A stretch of 64,000 nt of DNA. Source: Pseudomonadales bacterium. GTDB lineage: Bacteria > Pseudomonadota > Gammaproteobacteria > Pseudomonadales > Azotimanducaceae. Where the stretch lies: the NCBI GenBank assembly GCA_028285415.1, contig JANQPF010000009.1, positions 992,001-1,056,000 of the forward strand, read 5' to 3'. Made by a program: the position numbers and the translations under genes. This document shows, piece after piece, positions 42,791 to 50,326 of the stretch (its first letter is position 1; the number at the start of each line of letters is the position of its first letter). The notes under the pieces were generated by a model, which saw only the letters and a list, made by a program, of their open reading frames with translations, was not told the origin of the DNA and did not search any database.

Positions 42791-43255
42791 CTACCAGCCG
42801 TCCTCTTCCGTCGGCTCACCCAGATCCACTTCGTAGGTGCTGCTCGTGTAGCCGTCCTGGCTCGGGCCGTAGCCGCTCTGACTCGGGCCATATCCATTCT
42901 GGCTCGGACCATAAGGACCCTGCGGTCCAGACGGCGGGTAACCGCCATTCGGATCGTATGACGCACTCGGACCGTAAGCGCCCTCGGGACCATACTGCTG
43001 GTTCGGGTAACCGTTGGGTCCATTCGGATCCGGCTGCGCATGGTACATCGGGGGCGGATTTGGATGCTGGTATTGAGGACCGTACGGACTCGCCTGGGTA
43101 TTCTGCGGACCGTAAGCCTGCACCTGCGGCTGCTGGCTGTTGTTCAGGCCGTTAAGCAGACCATCTTCAGCCGTGTATTCCTGGTAGCCGACGATGGCTG
43201 CCACCACCAGGCCGATGCCAATTGCTACGCGATTGTCGATTTTGATTTCCATCAT
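42791..43255 (-). CDS. Membrane-anchored protein with low-complexity Tyr-Gly-Pro repeat tail
   Basis: A 154-residue protein. The N-terminus (MMEIKIDNRVAIGIGLVVAAIVGYQEY) has one transmembrane helix at about 10-24. The rest is low complexity, rich in Gly, Pro, Tyr, Gln, Asn and Ser, with repeated YGPS/NGYGPSQ units near residues 115-140. The end is acidic with a terminal tryptophan (EPTEEDGW). The gene at 48999-49367 has the same plan. It has its own TGATCC-N17-CGCCTT promoter. No known family; the repeats look like a prion-like or surface-adhesive segment. Orientation (periplasmic or cytoplasmic tail) is unknown. No enzymatic motif is visible. Confidence 0.6.
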   Translation of the reverse strand: MMEIKIDNRVAIGIGLVVAAIVGYQEYTAEDGLLNGLNNSQQPQVQAYGPQNTQASPYGPQYQHPNPPPMYHAQPDPNGPNGYPNQQYGPEGAYGPSASYDPNGGYPPSGPQGPYGPSQNGYGPSQSGYGPSQDGYTSSTYEVDLGEPTEEDGW

Positions 43256-43304
43256 GCTCTCTCATGTCGGTTCGAAAGGGCCGCTTCCGCGGTGCTCAAT
43301 CCCT

Positions 43305-43333
43305 AAGGCGTCGATCTTCCGGAAAACGGATCA
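43305..43333 (-). promoter_or_regulatory. ECF-type promoter TGATCC-N17-CGCCTT
   Basis: Minus-strand -35 TGATCC (43333-43328), 17-bp spacer, -10 CGCCTT (43310-43305), located about 50 bases upstream of the minus-strand gene start at 43255. It is one of seven identical-spacing sites in this region. It is back-to-back with the plus-strand site at 43343-43371. Confidence 0.78.
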
Positions 43334-43342
43334 AAAAATTTT

Positions 43343-43371
43343 TGACCCTGTTTGCGACCTTTTTACGCCTG
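43343..43371 (+). promoter_or_regulatory. ECF-type promoter TGACCC-N17-CGCCTG
   Basis: -35 TGACCC at 43343-43348, 17-bp spacer, -10 CGCCTG at 43366-43371, upstream of the small membrane gene at 43419. Its -10 differs from the other sites by one base (G for A). It diverges from the minus-strand site at 43305-43333 with 9 bp between the two -35 boxes. Confidence 0.7.
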
Positions 43372-43418
43372 ACGGGATATGACACGAAGGATCGCGCGCT
43401 GCATCCGCCGGAGAGCCT

Positions 43419-43646
43419 GTGAACACTTACAATCTGCACACCAGAAAACGACGGCGTCTCTGCAGAGTTGCCGTTGCGGTCTTCCTGTACCTCCTCACGG
43501 CGGGCATGGCTTTCGTGGCGGTTGCGACGCTCGCGGCCGGGGTATGGCCCTACTCCGCCACCGCTGCCGCGATTGCGTTGATCTCCTTCCTGCTGGCGCG
43601 GAGGCTCCGGCGCGCTTCGGACAATCAGAGTGAGGACGCATCGTGA
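43419..43646 (+). CDS. Small membrane protein with two transmembrane segments
   Basis: A 75-residue protein starting with GTG 43419. A very basic N-terminus (RKRRRLCR) precedes two hydrophobic helices at about 16-41 and 44-60 (VFLYLLTAGMAFVAVATLAAGVW and AAAIALISFLLA), then a polar tail. No family recognised. It is downstream of the TGACCC-N17-CGCCTG site, and its TGA stop lies inside the -35 box of the next ECF-type promoter (43644). Genuine expression is suggested by its position between two such promoters; function is unknown. Confidence 0.6.
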   Translation: MNTYNLHTRKRRRLCRVAVAVFLYLLTAGMAFVAVATLAAGVWPYSATAAAIALISFLLARRLRRASDNQSEDAS

Positions 43647-43672
43647 TCCAATCCGACTTTGAACCCCGCCTA
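43644..43672 (+). promoter_or_regulatory. ECF-type promoter TGATCC-N17-CGCCTA
   Basis: -35 TGATCC at 43644-43649 overlaps the stop codon of the preceding gene. The spacer is 17 bp and -10 CGCCTA is at 43667-43672. The next start codon is at 43717 with TGGAGG upstream. Confidence 0.78.
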
Positions 43673-43716
43673 TCCGAGTGGACGACATCAAACAGACATC
43701 TCTCTGGAGGCACACC

Positions 43717-44439
43717 ATGAATTCGAACGCGCGAGTTTTCGACTTCCGTCAATCGAAGTATCAGCGTTTCGTGCTGGTACTGGGCGCAGCGATTCTCGGC
43801 TGTCTCGTAATCGGAATGGCCGTGATCGCTACCGTTCTGCTCCTCAACAGGAACTACCTGATAGCAGCAATCCTTGGTGGCACAGCCTGGTTTATGTACC
43901 CGATAGCTCGCTTCGTGCTCCGCGAAGTACAGGCGAATTGGCGCTGGCGGCTGCGGATCGAAGGCGACGTGATCGATCTCTGGTTACCCGAACATCGATC
44001 CCAGGCCCACGAGACCCCGGAGTTCATCCGCACACTGCACAGCTCGGAAATCGCGGCGATATTTACCCGCGAGGAAAGCTACCGCAAATTCGGCATCGTC
44101 AATGTGGTGCGGGTTTTTGCGCTGCAGCTGACAAGTGGCGAATTCGTGTTTCTCGGTGAGGACAGCCTGCTCGGCACCCGGCACGGCACTTGTTGTACCG
44201 CCGACAGGGCCGACGTGCTGCGCTCCGTCTTCTCGATTCCAATGCATGAACTGCCTGCCGTCATTGGCAAAACCGGCTACCTGGGTATCGTCAACAACGA
44301 AGCCCCGGGGTGGGAAGAGGCAGGTATGAGTGAAGCCGAGCTGGAAGAACTGGCCCAGGGTAAGGAGAGATCGAACACATTCCTAACGTTCGTCTCTCTC
44401 GCTATTAGCATCCTCTATGGGATTCAGTACCTGCTATGA
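43717..44439 (+). CDS. Membrane protein of unknown family in the ECF regulon
   Basis: A 240-residue protein from ATG 43717, preceded by TGGAGG about 7 bases upstream. Two transmembrane helices lie near residues 20-45 and 49-70 (FVLVLGAAILGCLVIGMAVIATVLLL and LIAAILGGTAWFMYPIARFV). A soluble domain of about 150 residues follows, and a hydrophobic C-terminal helix (FVSLAISILYGIQYLL). The soluble part contains RLRIEGDVIDLWLPEH and FALQLTSGEFVFLGED. No family is recognised, although the topology resembles PH-like membrane domains. It is directly controlled by a TGATCC-N17-CGCCTA site. Confidence 0.65.
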   Translation: MNSNARVFDFRQSKYQRFVLVLGAAILGCLVIGMAVIATVLLLNRNYLIAAILGGTAWFMYPIARFVLREVQANWRWRLRIEGDVIDLWLPEHRSQAHETPEFIRTLHSSEIAAIFTREESYRKFGIVNVVRVFALQLTSGEFVFLGEDSLLGTRHGTCCTADRADVLRSVFSIPMHELPAVIGKTGYLGIVNNEAPGWEEAGMSEAELEELAQGKERSNTFLTFVSLAISILYGIQYLL

Positions 44440-44481
44440 AGCGCACGCAGGTCGAGACGTTCTCAGGAAACAAAGGATGAA

Positions 44482-45039
44482 TCAGTCCGGATGCATCTCA
44501 GCGTACAGCCAGGCTCGCGCCGAGCGCCAGCTGCGCTTGACCGTTGCCTCGGAGACGTCGAGCACTTCGGCTACCTCCGTGTTGGTCAGACCGCCGAAGT
44601 ATTTGAGTTCCACCACGCGGGCAAGGTCCGGTGAGATGTCTCCCAGACGCGTGAGCACCTCATCGAGCTCTTCGAGATCCAGCTCCTCGGACTCGGCGCC
44701 CAGGTGGATGGTGTGCAGCGTAAATTCGACCCCGTCACGCTTGTCGGCCTTCTTGCGCCGGGCCTCATCGATGAGTATTCGTCGCATGGTGGTCGTTGCC
44801 ATGGCAATGAAGTGGGCGCGATCCCGCCAGTCCATCTGCGAAAGCCCGAACATGCGCATCGCGCACTCATTCACGAGCTCCGTCGGCTGCAGCACAAATC
44901 GCTGTCGATCGCCGCGCAGGACGTTGCGTGCAACGTCGTGCATGTTGTCGTACGCCGCATCGAACAGGGGGTTACGCGCGGCTTCGTCGCCCGCGCGCCA
45001 GGCTTGTAAGAGCTGGGTAATTTCCTTGTGCTCGCTCAT
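44482..45039 (-). CDS. ECF-type RNA polymerase sigma factor 1
   Basis: A 185-residue sigma-70 family protein starting at ATG 45039 (MSEHKEITQLLQAWRAGDEAA). Region 2 contains the ELVNECAMRMF segment and HFIAMATTTMRRILIDEARRKKADKR. Region 4 has LARVVELKYFGGLTNTEVAEVLDVSEATVKRSWRSARAWL, the -35-reading helix-turn-helix. It belongs to the ECF group found beside Ser/Thr kinases in planctomycetes and proteobacteria. It diverges from the TPR-kinase gene across a gap of about 110 bp. No anti-sigma factor is adjacent. The TGATCC-N17-CGCCTA promoter is not present upstream of it, so it appears not to autoregulate through that site. Confidence 0.85.
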   Translation of the reverse strand: MSEHKEITQLLQAWRAGDEAARNPLFDAAYDNMHDVARNVLRGDRQRFVLQPTELVNECAMRMFGLSQMDWRDRAHFIAMATTTMRRILIDEARRKKADKRDGVEFTLHTIHLGAESEELDLEELDEVLTRLGDISPDLARVVELKYFGGLTNTEVAEVLDVSEATVKRSWRSARAWLYAEMHPD

Positions 45040-45150
45040 GACAACCCACAGTCCCTTCAATAGATACCCATTGTCGGCCAGATCCACCATCAATGACATA
45101 GCCACATTGCAATGGGATTGCAAACATGGCTTGCTAATTGGCGGCAGTCT

Positions 45151-47646
45151 ATGAGTACCGGCATGAGCGAAGAGGACCGCACACTGCAAGCCCAGGCGCT
45201 GGATCTGTTCATGCAGGCGCTGGAGCAACCGACCGCATGGCGAGACAAGTGGCTGCACGACAAGGTTGCCGGTGATACGGACCTGCGCGCGGCGGTCGAG
45301 CGTCTGCGTGCCGCAGATGCAACGCAGTCGGAGTTCCTGCACAACGCCCCGGTGCTCGACGAAGACAAGACCGGGCAGCTCCTCGGCAGCTGGCGGGTGA
45401 ACGAAGTGATTGCCACGGGCGGCATGGGCCGGGTGTATCGGGTCGAGCGAACCGGCGCAGACTTTGCCCAGCACGGCGCGCTCAAAATCATCCGCTTTCA
45501 GCTCGACGAGACACCCGAACACATCGCGGCGGAGCTCCTGCGCCGCTTCCAGAACGAACGCCAGATTCTCGCCAACATCAGCCACCCGAACGTTGCCGCC
45601 GTGCTGGACGGCGGCACAACTGCCGACGATCTGCCTTACCTCGTGATGGAATATGTCGAGGGTACCGACCTCGTCACTTACGCCAACGAGAACAACCTGA
45701 ATCTCAACGAGCGGCTGGCCCTTTTTGTCACCTTGCTCGACGCCCTGGGGGCGGTGCACAGCAACCTCATCGTGCACCGGGACCTCAAACCTTCCAACAT
45801 TCTCGTGGACGCCGCCGGGCACTTGAAACTGCTGGATTTTGGCATTGCAAAGGTGCTGGAAGATCAGCCCGGATTGACGAGCGCAGACACGGTTCCGGAA
45901 GCGAACGCGATGACGCCGGACTACGCGAGCCCTGAGCAGCTCCTGGGTCAGCCCATCACCGTTGCGACCGACATTTACGCGCTGGGCCTGCTGCTCTACC
46001 GGCTGCTGACGGGCGTCCCGGCCTACAGCGTTCATTCGCTCCCGCCGGTTGAGGCCCACGAGCTCATCTGCAAGACGGATCCGATACCGCCTAGCCGCAC
46101 GCTGCGCAATATGCCCAACCAGGACATCACGTCCACCCAGATTGCCGGTGATCTGGACGCCATTGTCATGAAAGCCGTGCGCAAAGAGCCCAATCAGCGC
46201 TACGGTTCCACCGCCGAGATGGCAAACGACATACAGCGTTACCTCACGGGTCAGCCCGTCAGCGCGCAGGCTGACACGCGAAAATACCGTGCGCGCAAGT
46301 TTCTCCAACGCAACCGCTGGGTCATCGCAAGCGTAAGCGCCATCTTTGCCGCGCTGACCGTTGGACTCGGCGCGGCCCTGTGGCAGGCGGACATCGCCCG
46401 CAAGGCGGCGACGACGGCACAGCAGGAGGCGGACAAAGCCAACGCGGTGACGCAGTTTCTCCAGGATGTCCTGAGTCAGGCTGATCCGCTGGAAGCGAAC
46501 AACAACCCCACCGTACGGGAGGCGCTCGACGGTGCTGACGATCAGATAGGCGACCGCTTCGCCGAGCACCCCGAGATCGAGGCGGCCGTACGCCGCACGC
46601 TCGGCTGGACGCAGCTGAGCCTCGGCCGGGTGGAGCGCGCGGCGCCGAATCTGGAGCGCGCGTATGAGATGAACGCCGAGTTTTATGGCGAACATCATCC
46701 CACAACGCTGAAAAACCTTGCCGATCTGGCGTGGCTCGCGTTCGAAGCGAGCGACTACAACCGGGCAATCGAGCGTTTTGAGGCTGTCATCGCCGGTTTC
46801 GACGAGAACACGCCGACGATGCTGGTAGCGACGGTGCACAACGACTTCGGTGTGGTGCTCGACCATGCGGGTCGCGCGCGAGAGGCGATACCCAACTACG
46901 AAACCGCCATGACGCTCTACCAGACCTTGCCTGGTGAGAAAGCGCTGGTGGATTTTGGCGCGGCCACGGGCAACCTGGCCGCCGCGCACCACACCGTAGG
47001 CGAGCTGGATCTCGCGGAGGCCCGCTACCTCGAGCACATTGCCATGACGGAGAAGGCCATGGCAGACGGCGTGCAGAACGTGCGGAGCAACCTGATGTAC
47101 ACGCTCAACAACTACGCGGTCCTCCTGGGAGAAACGGACCGCAGAGCCGAGGCGGTCGTTCCCCTCGAGCGGTCCGCACAGTTACGCACCGAGATCCTAG
47201 GCGCAGACCACCCGCACACGGCACGCACGTACATGAACGTCAGCCGCCTGCAGCTTGATCTCGGCAAGGTCGAAGCGGCTGCCGATGCTTACGCAAAAAT
47301 GTTGCCCGGGCTCGAAGGCATAGAAGCGCACGACGATACGGTCATACGCAGCCGCATTCTCGAATCTCAGCTGCTTGCCGCGCAGGAGGACACCGCAGCC
47401 GCGCTGAGTGCGGTGACGCGTCTGCTGGCCGATCTCGAACCGCTCACAGAGCCGCAGTTTACGGAGCTGCGCGCGCAGGCGCTCCTGCAGGCAGGACATC
47501 TGCAATCGCAAACGGGCGAGACAGATGTCGCGCGCCGCAGCTTCGCGGACGCCATCGCACTGCGCGAGGCACAGCACGGTAAAGACCACTACCTCGTCAC
47601 CAACGCACGGCAGCAGGCTGCCGAAGCGGGCTTCCCCGACCTCTGA
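45151..47646 (+). CDS. Membrane Ser/Thr protein kinase with TPR domain
   Basis: A protein of about 831 residues. An N-terminal region of about 80 residues precedes a Hanks-type kinase domain (glycine loop IATGGMGRVYR, Lys112 in HGALKII, HRDLKPSN with Asp near 211, DFG near 229, DYASPEQL as the APE equivalent). One transmembrane helix lies at about 391-410 (VIASVSAIFAALTVGLGAAL). The extracytoplasmic half carries TPR-like repeats (NLERAYEMNAEFYGEHHPTT, VPLERSAQLRTEILGADHPHTA). The start is uncertain; ATGs at 45112, 45151 and 45163 compete. It diverges from ECF sigma factor 1 and probably senses a signal through the TPRs. Confidence 0.85.
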   Translation: MSTGMSEEDRTLQAQALDLFMQALEQPTAWRDKWLHDKVAGDTDLRAAVERLRAADATQSEFLHNAPVLDEDKTGQLLGSWRVNEVIATGGMGRVYRVERTGADFAQHGALKIIRFQLDETPEHIAAELLRRFQNERQILANISHPNVAAVLDGGTTADDLPYLVMEYVEGTDLVTYANENNLNLNERLALFVTLLDALGAVHSNLIVHRDLKPSNILVDAAGHLKLLDFGIAKVLEDQPGLTSADTVPEANAMTPDYASPEQLLGQPITVATDIYALGLLLYRLLTGVPAYSVHSLPPVEAHELICKTDPIPPSRTLRNMPNQDITSTQIAGDLDAIVMKAVRKEPNQRYGSTAEMANDIQRYLTGQPVSAQADTRKYRARKFLQRNRWVIASVSAIFAALTVGLGAALWQADIARKAATTAQQEADKANAVTQFLQDVLSQADPLEANNNPTVREALDGADDQIGDRFAEHPEIEAAVRRTLGWTQLSLGRVERAAPNLERAYEMNAEFYGEHHPTTLKNLADLAWLAFEASDYNRAIERFEAVIAGFDENTPTMLVATVHNDFGVVLDHAGRAREAIPNYETAMTLYQTLPGEKALVDFGAATGNLAAAHHTVGELDLAEARYLEHIAMTEKAMADGVQNVRSNLMYTLNNYAVLLGETDRRAEAVVPLERSAQLRTEILGADHPHTARTYMNVSRLQLDLGKVEAAADAYAKMLPGLEGIEAHDDTVIRSRILESQLLAAQEDTAAALSAVTRLLADLEPLTEPQFTELRAQALLQAGHLQSQTGETDVARRSFADAIALREAQHGKDHYLVTNARQQAAEAGFPDL

Positions 47647-47653
47647 CGTGATT

Positions 47654-47682
47654 TGATCCGGTTCTGCGGTTTTTCCCGCCTA
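47654..47682 (+). promoter_or_regulatory. ECF-type promoter TGATCC-N17-CGCCTA
   Basis: -35 TGATCC at 47654-47659 and -10 CGCCTA at 47677-47682, spacer 17 bp. The downstream ATG at 47709, with GAGG at 47697-47700, is therefore preferred over the ATG at 47682, which overlaps the -10 box. Confidence 0.8.
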
Positions 47683-47708
47683 TGGAGGCAAGCAACGAGG
47701 AAAAACAC

Positions 47709-48380
47709 ATGACATCGATGATCAGGTCCCGCCCGTTTACGCCCACAAAAATGTGGGGTATTGCCATCGTCGCGATCCTCGCGGGTGCGGTACTTCTCGA
47801 GGACCTGCCCGGTGACATCACGAACTGGGACAACACGGCGAAAGGCAGCCTTGCAGCCGACTATCTGCGTCAGGGTCAGATTCCGCCGCCGGTGGATCTG
47901 CCCATCCAGAACATTCCCCAGGAGACGAACGTCTGGTGCTGGGCCGCTGTTTCTCAGCAGATCATCATGGCCACCAAAGGACAGCACGGCACGCCGCCCC
48001 AGTGTGCCCTGGTGGGCATGTCGAGCGGCGTGGGTCCCCACGCCTGCTGCCAGAATCGCGCGGCGTGCACCCGGACCGGTTCGCTCACGGAGATCCAGGC
48101 GCTGATCCAGCAGTTCGGTGGACGCAGCTCGTCGATCAACGCACCCACCGACCCGCTGACGCTTTACCAGACCCTCGCCAACGGTCACGCCATCGTGCTC
48201 GCCGTACAATCATCACCTTACGCGGGTCACGTTGTCGTGCTGCGAGGCATGGGCTGGCAGCCTGGGCCCAACGGCCTGGAGCCGGTACTTTTTATCAATG
48301 ATCCGATGGCCTACTTCACCCAACCCATGCCGTTCAGCGCCATTGCCCGATACTGGCAGGCGGCAATTGTCATCAGCTAA
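47709..48380 (+). CDS. Membrane-anchored papain-like (AvrRpt2-type) cysteine protease
   Basis: A 223-residue protein with a single N-terminal transmembrane helix at about 14-30 (KMWGIAIVAILAGAVLL). The soluble domain begins with the catalytic Cys77 in NVWCWAAVSQQI, a form characteristic of the papain-like AvrRpt2/C70 family. His174 is in YAGHVVVLRGMGW and Asp/Asn in FINDPM (about 197-198). Additional paired cysteines (HACC, NRAAC, CTR) may form disulfides if periplasmic. No similar domain sits elsewhere in the window. Its promoter is TGATCC-N17-CGCCTA. Peptide cleavage or transglutaminase-like activity is inferred from fold only. Confidence 0.75.
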   Translation: MTSMIRSRPFTPTKMWGIAIVAILAGAVLLEDLPGDITNWDNTAKGSLAADYLRQGQIPPPVDLPIQNIPQETNVWCWAAVSQQIIMATKGQHGTPPQCALVGMSSGVGPHACCQNRAACTRTGSLTEIQALIQQFGGRSSSINAPTDPLTLYQTLANGHAIVLAVQSSPYAGHVVVLRGMGWQPGPNGLEPVLFINDPMAYFTQPMPFSAIARYWQAAIVIS

Positions 48381-48895
48381 GACAGCGGCAACACGGCCCG
48401 CAAGCCCGGGCGGTCGTAAAACTCTCCCTGCGCGTCGAGCACCAGGGGTAGCCTGCGGCCGCGGCGGAAAATGAGGTAGTACGGCGCGTCGACGCCCGGC
48501 GCTCCGGCCACGTTGAGCCGCCCCTCCCGCGCGTGGACCCCACGAACCTCTTCGGCGTGGAGATCGAGGGGTGCAAACGGCCCGAAGAAGTGAATCTGAA
48601 TGCCATTGCCGGCCAATTTGTCGTCATCTTGTTTGCTTATCTTGCGGACAAAAAGCCGCAGCACCAGCCAGACGGCAAATAGCAGCCCAAGCCCCGTCGC
48701 GCCGAGAAAACCGGCAAACCAGGCGCGATCTGTCCAGGGCGCCAGCCTGCCGCCATACCCGTCCGCCGGATTCAGACCGTACGAGACATACACCTCAATC
48801 GCCAGCCAGCCCATCGCCACGGCCCCGACGATCAGGACCAGCAGCGCAACACCCAGCCGCGAGCGGCGATTGTCAGCGCTATAGAGCACCCGCAT
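48377..48895 (-). CDS. Membrane protein with two transmembrane helices and a beta-rich cytoplasmic tail
   Basis: A protein of about 172 residues from ATG 48895 (GGAGA upstream); the frame extends nine residues upstream without support. Two transmembrane helices (VALLVLIVGAVAMGWLAIEVYV and FAGFLGATGLGLLFAVWLVLRLFV) flank a short loop. The tail starts RKISKQDDDKLAGNGIQIHFFGPFAPLDLHAEEVRGVHAREGRLN and continues with a PH-like beta pattern. The protease gene converges with it, overlapping 4 bp. Its own promoter region overlaps the divergent TGATCC site at 48915. The family is not recognised; the function is unknown. Confidence 0.6.
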   Translation of the reverse strand: MRVLYSADNRRSRLGVALLVLIVGAVAMGWLAIEVYVSYGLNPADGYGGRLAPWTDRAWFAGFLGATGLGLLFAVWLVLRLFVRKISKQDDDKLAGNGIQIHFFGPFAPLDLHAEEVRGVHAREGRLNVAGAPGVDAPYYLIFRRGRRLPLVLDAQGEFYDRPGLRAVLPLS

Positions 48896-48914
48896 AAAAA
48901 AAAATTCTCCACGG

Positions 48915-48943
48915 TGATCCACTTTGACGCAACGCTGCGCCTA
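48915..48943 (+). promoter_or_regulatory. ECF-type promoter TGATCC-N17-CGCCTA
   Basis: -35 TGATCC at 48915-48920, 17-bp spacer and -10 CGCCTA at 48938-48943. It drives the small membrane protein at 48999. It lies 20 bp upstream of the start codon of the divergent gene at 48895. Confidence 0.8.
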
Positions 48944-48998
48944 AGAGAATGACAGGCCATGAAAGGGCCGCACGCCCAACTCTACAGAGGAACGAACC

Positions 48999-49367
48999 AT
49001 GAAATTCAGCCCCGTAATGATCGCCATTCTTGTCCTTGCGTTCGCATTCGTCGGGTATGCCATCTTTGTCCCGTCCCCGCAGCAGCAGGCAATCAACGCC
49101 ATGAACGAGCAGAACCAGATGATGCTGGATCAGATGAACCAGCAGAATCAACAGATGCAGATGCAGAACATGCAGATGCTGAACGGCATGCAGACGATGG
49201 TCTATCCCAATCAGAATGCCTACAGCACGCCGGGTTACTACCAGCAGGCGCCGGCCTATCAGGAGGGTGGCTACGCCTACCCCAACAACGGCGGCTATCC
49301 GGTTCAAAACGGCTACAACAACGGCGCCGAAGTGGACTACACCGCTGAGGACCAGTGGGGCTGGTAG
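48999..49367 (+). CDS. Small membrane-anchored Gln/Met/Asn- and Tyr/Gly-rich protein
   Basis: A 122-residue protein with an N-terminal transmembrane helix (MIAILVLAFAFVGYAIFV). A QMN-rich stretch follows (MNEQNQMMLDQMNQQNQQMQ), then a Tyr/Gly/Pro-rich tail with YYQQAPAYQEGG and YAYPNNGGYP. It ends with an acidic, aromatic terminus (DYTAEDQWGW). The same plan (single N-terminal helix, low-complexity tail, acidic end in Trp) is found in the protein at 42791-43255, and both are behind TGATCC-N17-CGCCT promoters. No known family. A structural, adhesive or multivalent role is possible. Confidence 0.6.
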   Translation: MKFSPVMIAILVLAFAFVGYAIFVPSPQQQAINAMNEQNQMMLDQMNQQNQQMQMQNMQMLNGMQTMVYPNQNAYSTPGYYQQAPAYQEGGYAYPNNGGYPVQNGYNNGAEVDYTAEDQWGW

Positions 49368-49384
49368 CTCCGCAATGATTCCGA

Positions 49385-49402
49385 GGCCCGCTCCGGCGGG
49401 CC
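49385..49402 (+). terminator. Perfect 7-bp hairpin in the intergenic region
   Basis: GGCCCGC (49385-49391), loop TCCG, GCGGGCC (49396-49402). It separates the small low-complexity protein gene from the acidic protein gene 50 bp downstream. No T-tract follows; it could terminate or attenuate transcription. Confidence 0.35.
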
Positions 49403-49453
49403 AGAGTCAATCCAACCCAATCACGCCTACATCGACAACGCCAGGAGACCATC

Positions 49454-50326
49454 ATGGCAGAGACTACCGAAACCAGCACCGCAGCCACGCCGGATCTGGC
49501 GCCCAACATGTGGTTCACCGAATACGGCATGCCTTACACCACGATGATTCTGGAGAGTGAGGCCGAGTTCCTCAAAGAAAACCCCGACGCCGTCGCGGGT
49601 GATCGACACCCTCTGGCACAGTTCATCATCGACCAGGAGACCGCGGTCGCCCAGGACTACGCCGCCGGCAAGATCAGCGAAGCCGAGTTCAACGACTTCA
49701 AGGCGCTGTCAGAAGGTCGCATCGAGGCGATGCAGGACAGCCTCGAGAAGGAAATCGACGAGCTGTCGGAAGATGGCGAAGCCTGGGCTGACGATTTTGT
49801 CAAAGAGTTAGAAGGCTTCGGCAGCGAGCACAAAGCTGAAATCGAGAAACTCGTCGAGACAGCCAAAGAACGCGACCTCGAAGCGTGTGACGTTTCACTG
49901 CACCTGGCCGCCGACTACCTGGGCACCACCTTCGAAGGGGTCGACAAACTCTTCGAGATGCTCCCGCCGCATCTGCACGACGTGATTGACGTCATCGAGA
50001 ACGAAACGCTCGACACTGCCCACGCGATGGTGGACGCGCGCGAAGAGCTCGACAGCGCGGAAGAACACAACCTGGACGGCGAGCGGGCGGAGCTCGAAGA
50101 GATCCAACCGGTTTTCGAAGCACAGATCGACGACGTGCACGAGGCAATTGATGACAGCTTCGACAGGATCGACGCGGATATCGAGAAAGCCAAGGACTTC
50201 GCGGACACCGCCAGGGAGCACGCCGAGCTCAACCCGGACACCACCGTCGAGCATTTTCCGTATCAGATCACCGAGGACTACGACGCCATCGACCAGATGG
50301 AAGAGGACGTCGGCACTCAGGTCTGA
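49454..50326 (+). CDS. Very acidic alpha-helical protein of unknown function
   Basis: A 290-residue soluble protein with no signal peptide or transmembrane segment. Glu and Asp are greatly over-represented, with helical segments such as IEAMQDSLEKEIDELSEDG, DAREELDSAEEHN and FDRIDADIEKAKDFADTAREHAEL that look like coiled coil. LPPHLHDVIDVIEN sits in the middle. No family is recognised. It overlaps the convergent kinase 2 gene by 10 bp at its 3' end. No TGATCC site is in front of it, so it may depend on read-through from the gene at 48999 or on its own promoter. Confidence 0.6.
   Translation: MAETTETSTAATPDLAPNMWFTEYGMPYTTMILESEAEFLKENPDAVAGDRHPLAQFIIDQETAVAQDYAAGKISEAEFNDFKALSEGRIEAMQDSLEKEIDELSEDGEAWADDFVKELEGFGSEHKAEIEKLVETAKERDLEACDVSLHLAADYLGTTFEGVDKLFEMLPPHLHDVIDVIENETLDTAHAMVDAREELDSAEEHNLDGERAELEEIQPVFEAQIDDVHEAIDDSFDRIDADIEKAKDFADTAREHAELNPDTTVEHFPYQITEDYDAIDQMEEDVGTQV

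Noticed and set aside
42880-43110. Repeats in the Tyr/Pro-rich gene as a CRISPR-like array
   Set aside because: The units are short, degenerate and encode an in-frame protein repeat, without spacers.
44482-47037. An 851-residue open frame on the minus strand covering the kinase 1 gene
   Set aside because: Only its last 185 residues (the sigma factor) have recognisable protein character. The rest is antisense to the clear kinase gene and is a high-G+C frame artefact.
49407-49429. CGCCTA upstream of the acidic gene at 49454 as another ECF promoter
   Set aside because: There is no TGATCC/TGACCC at the required 17-bp spacing.
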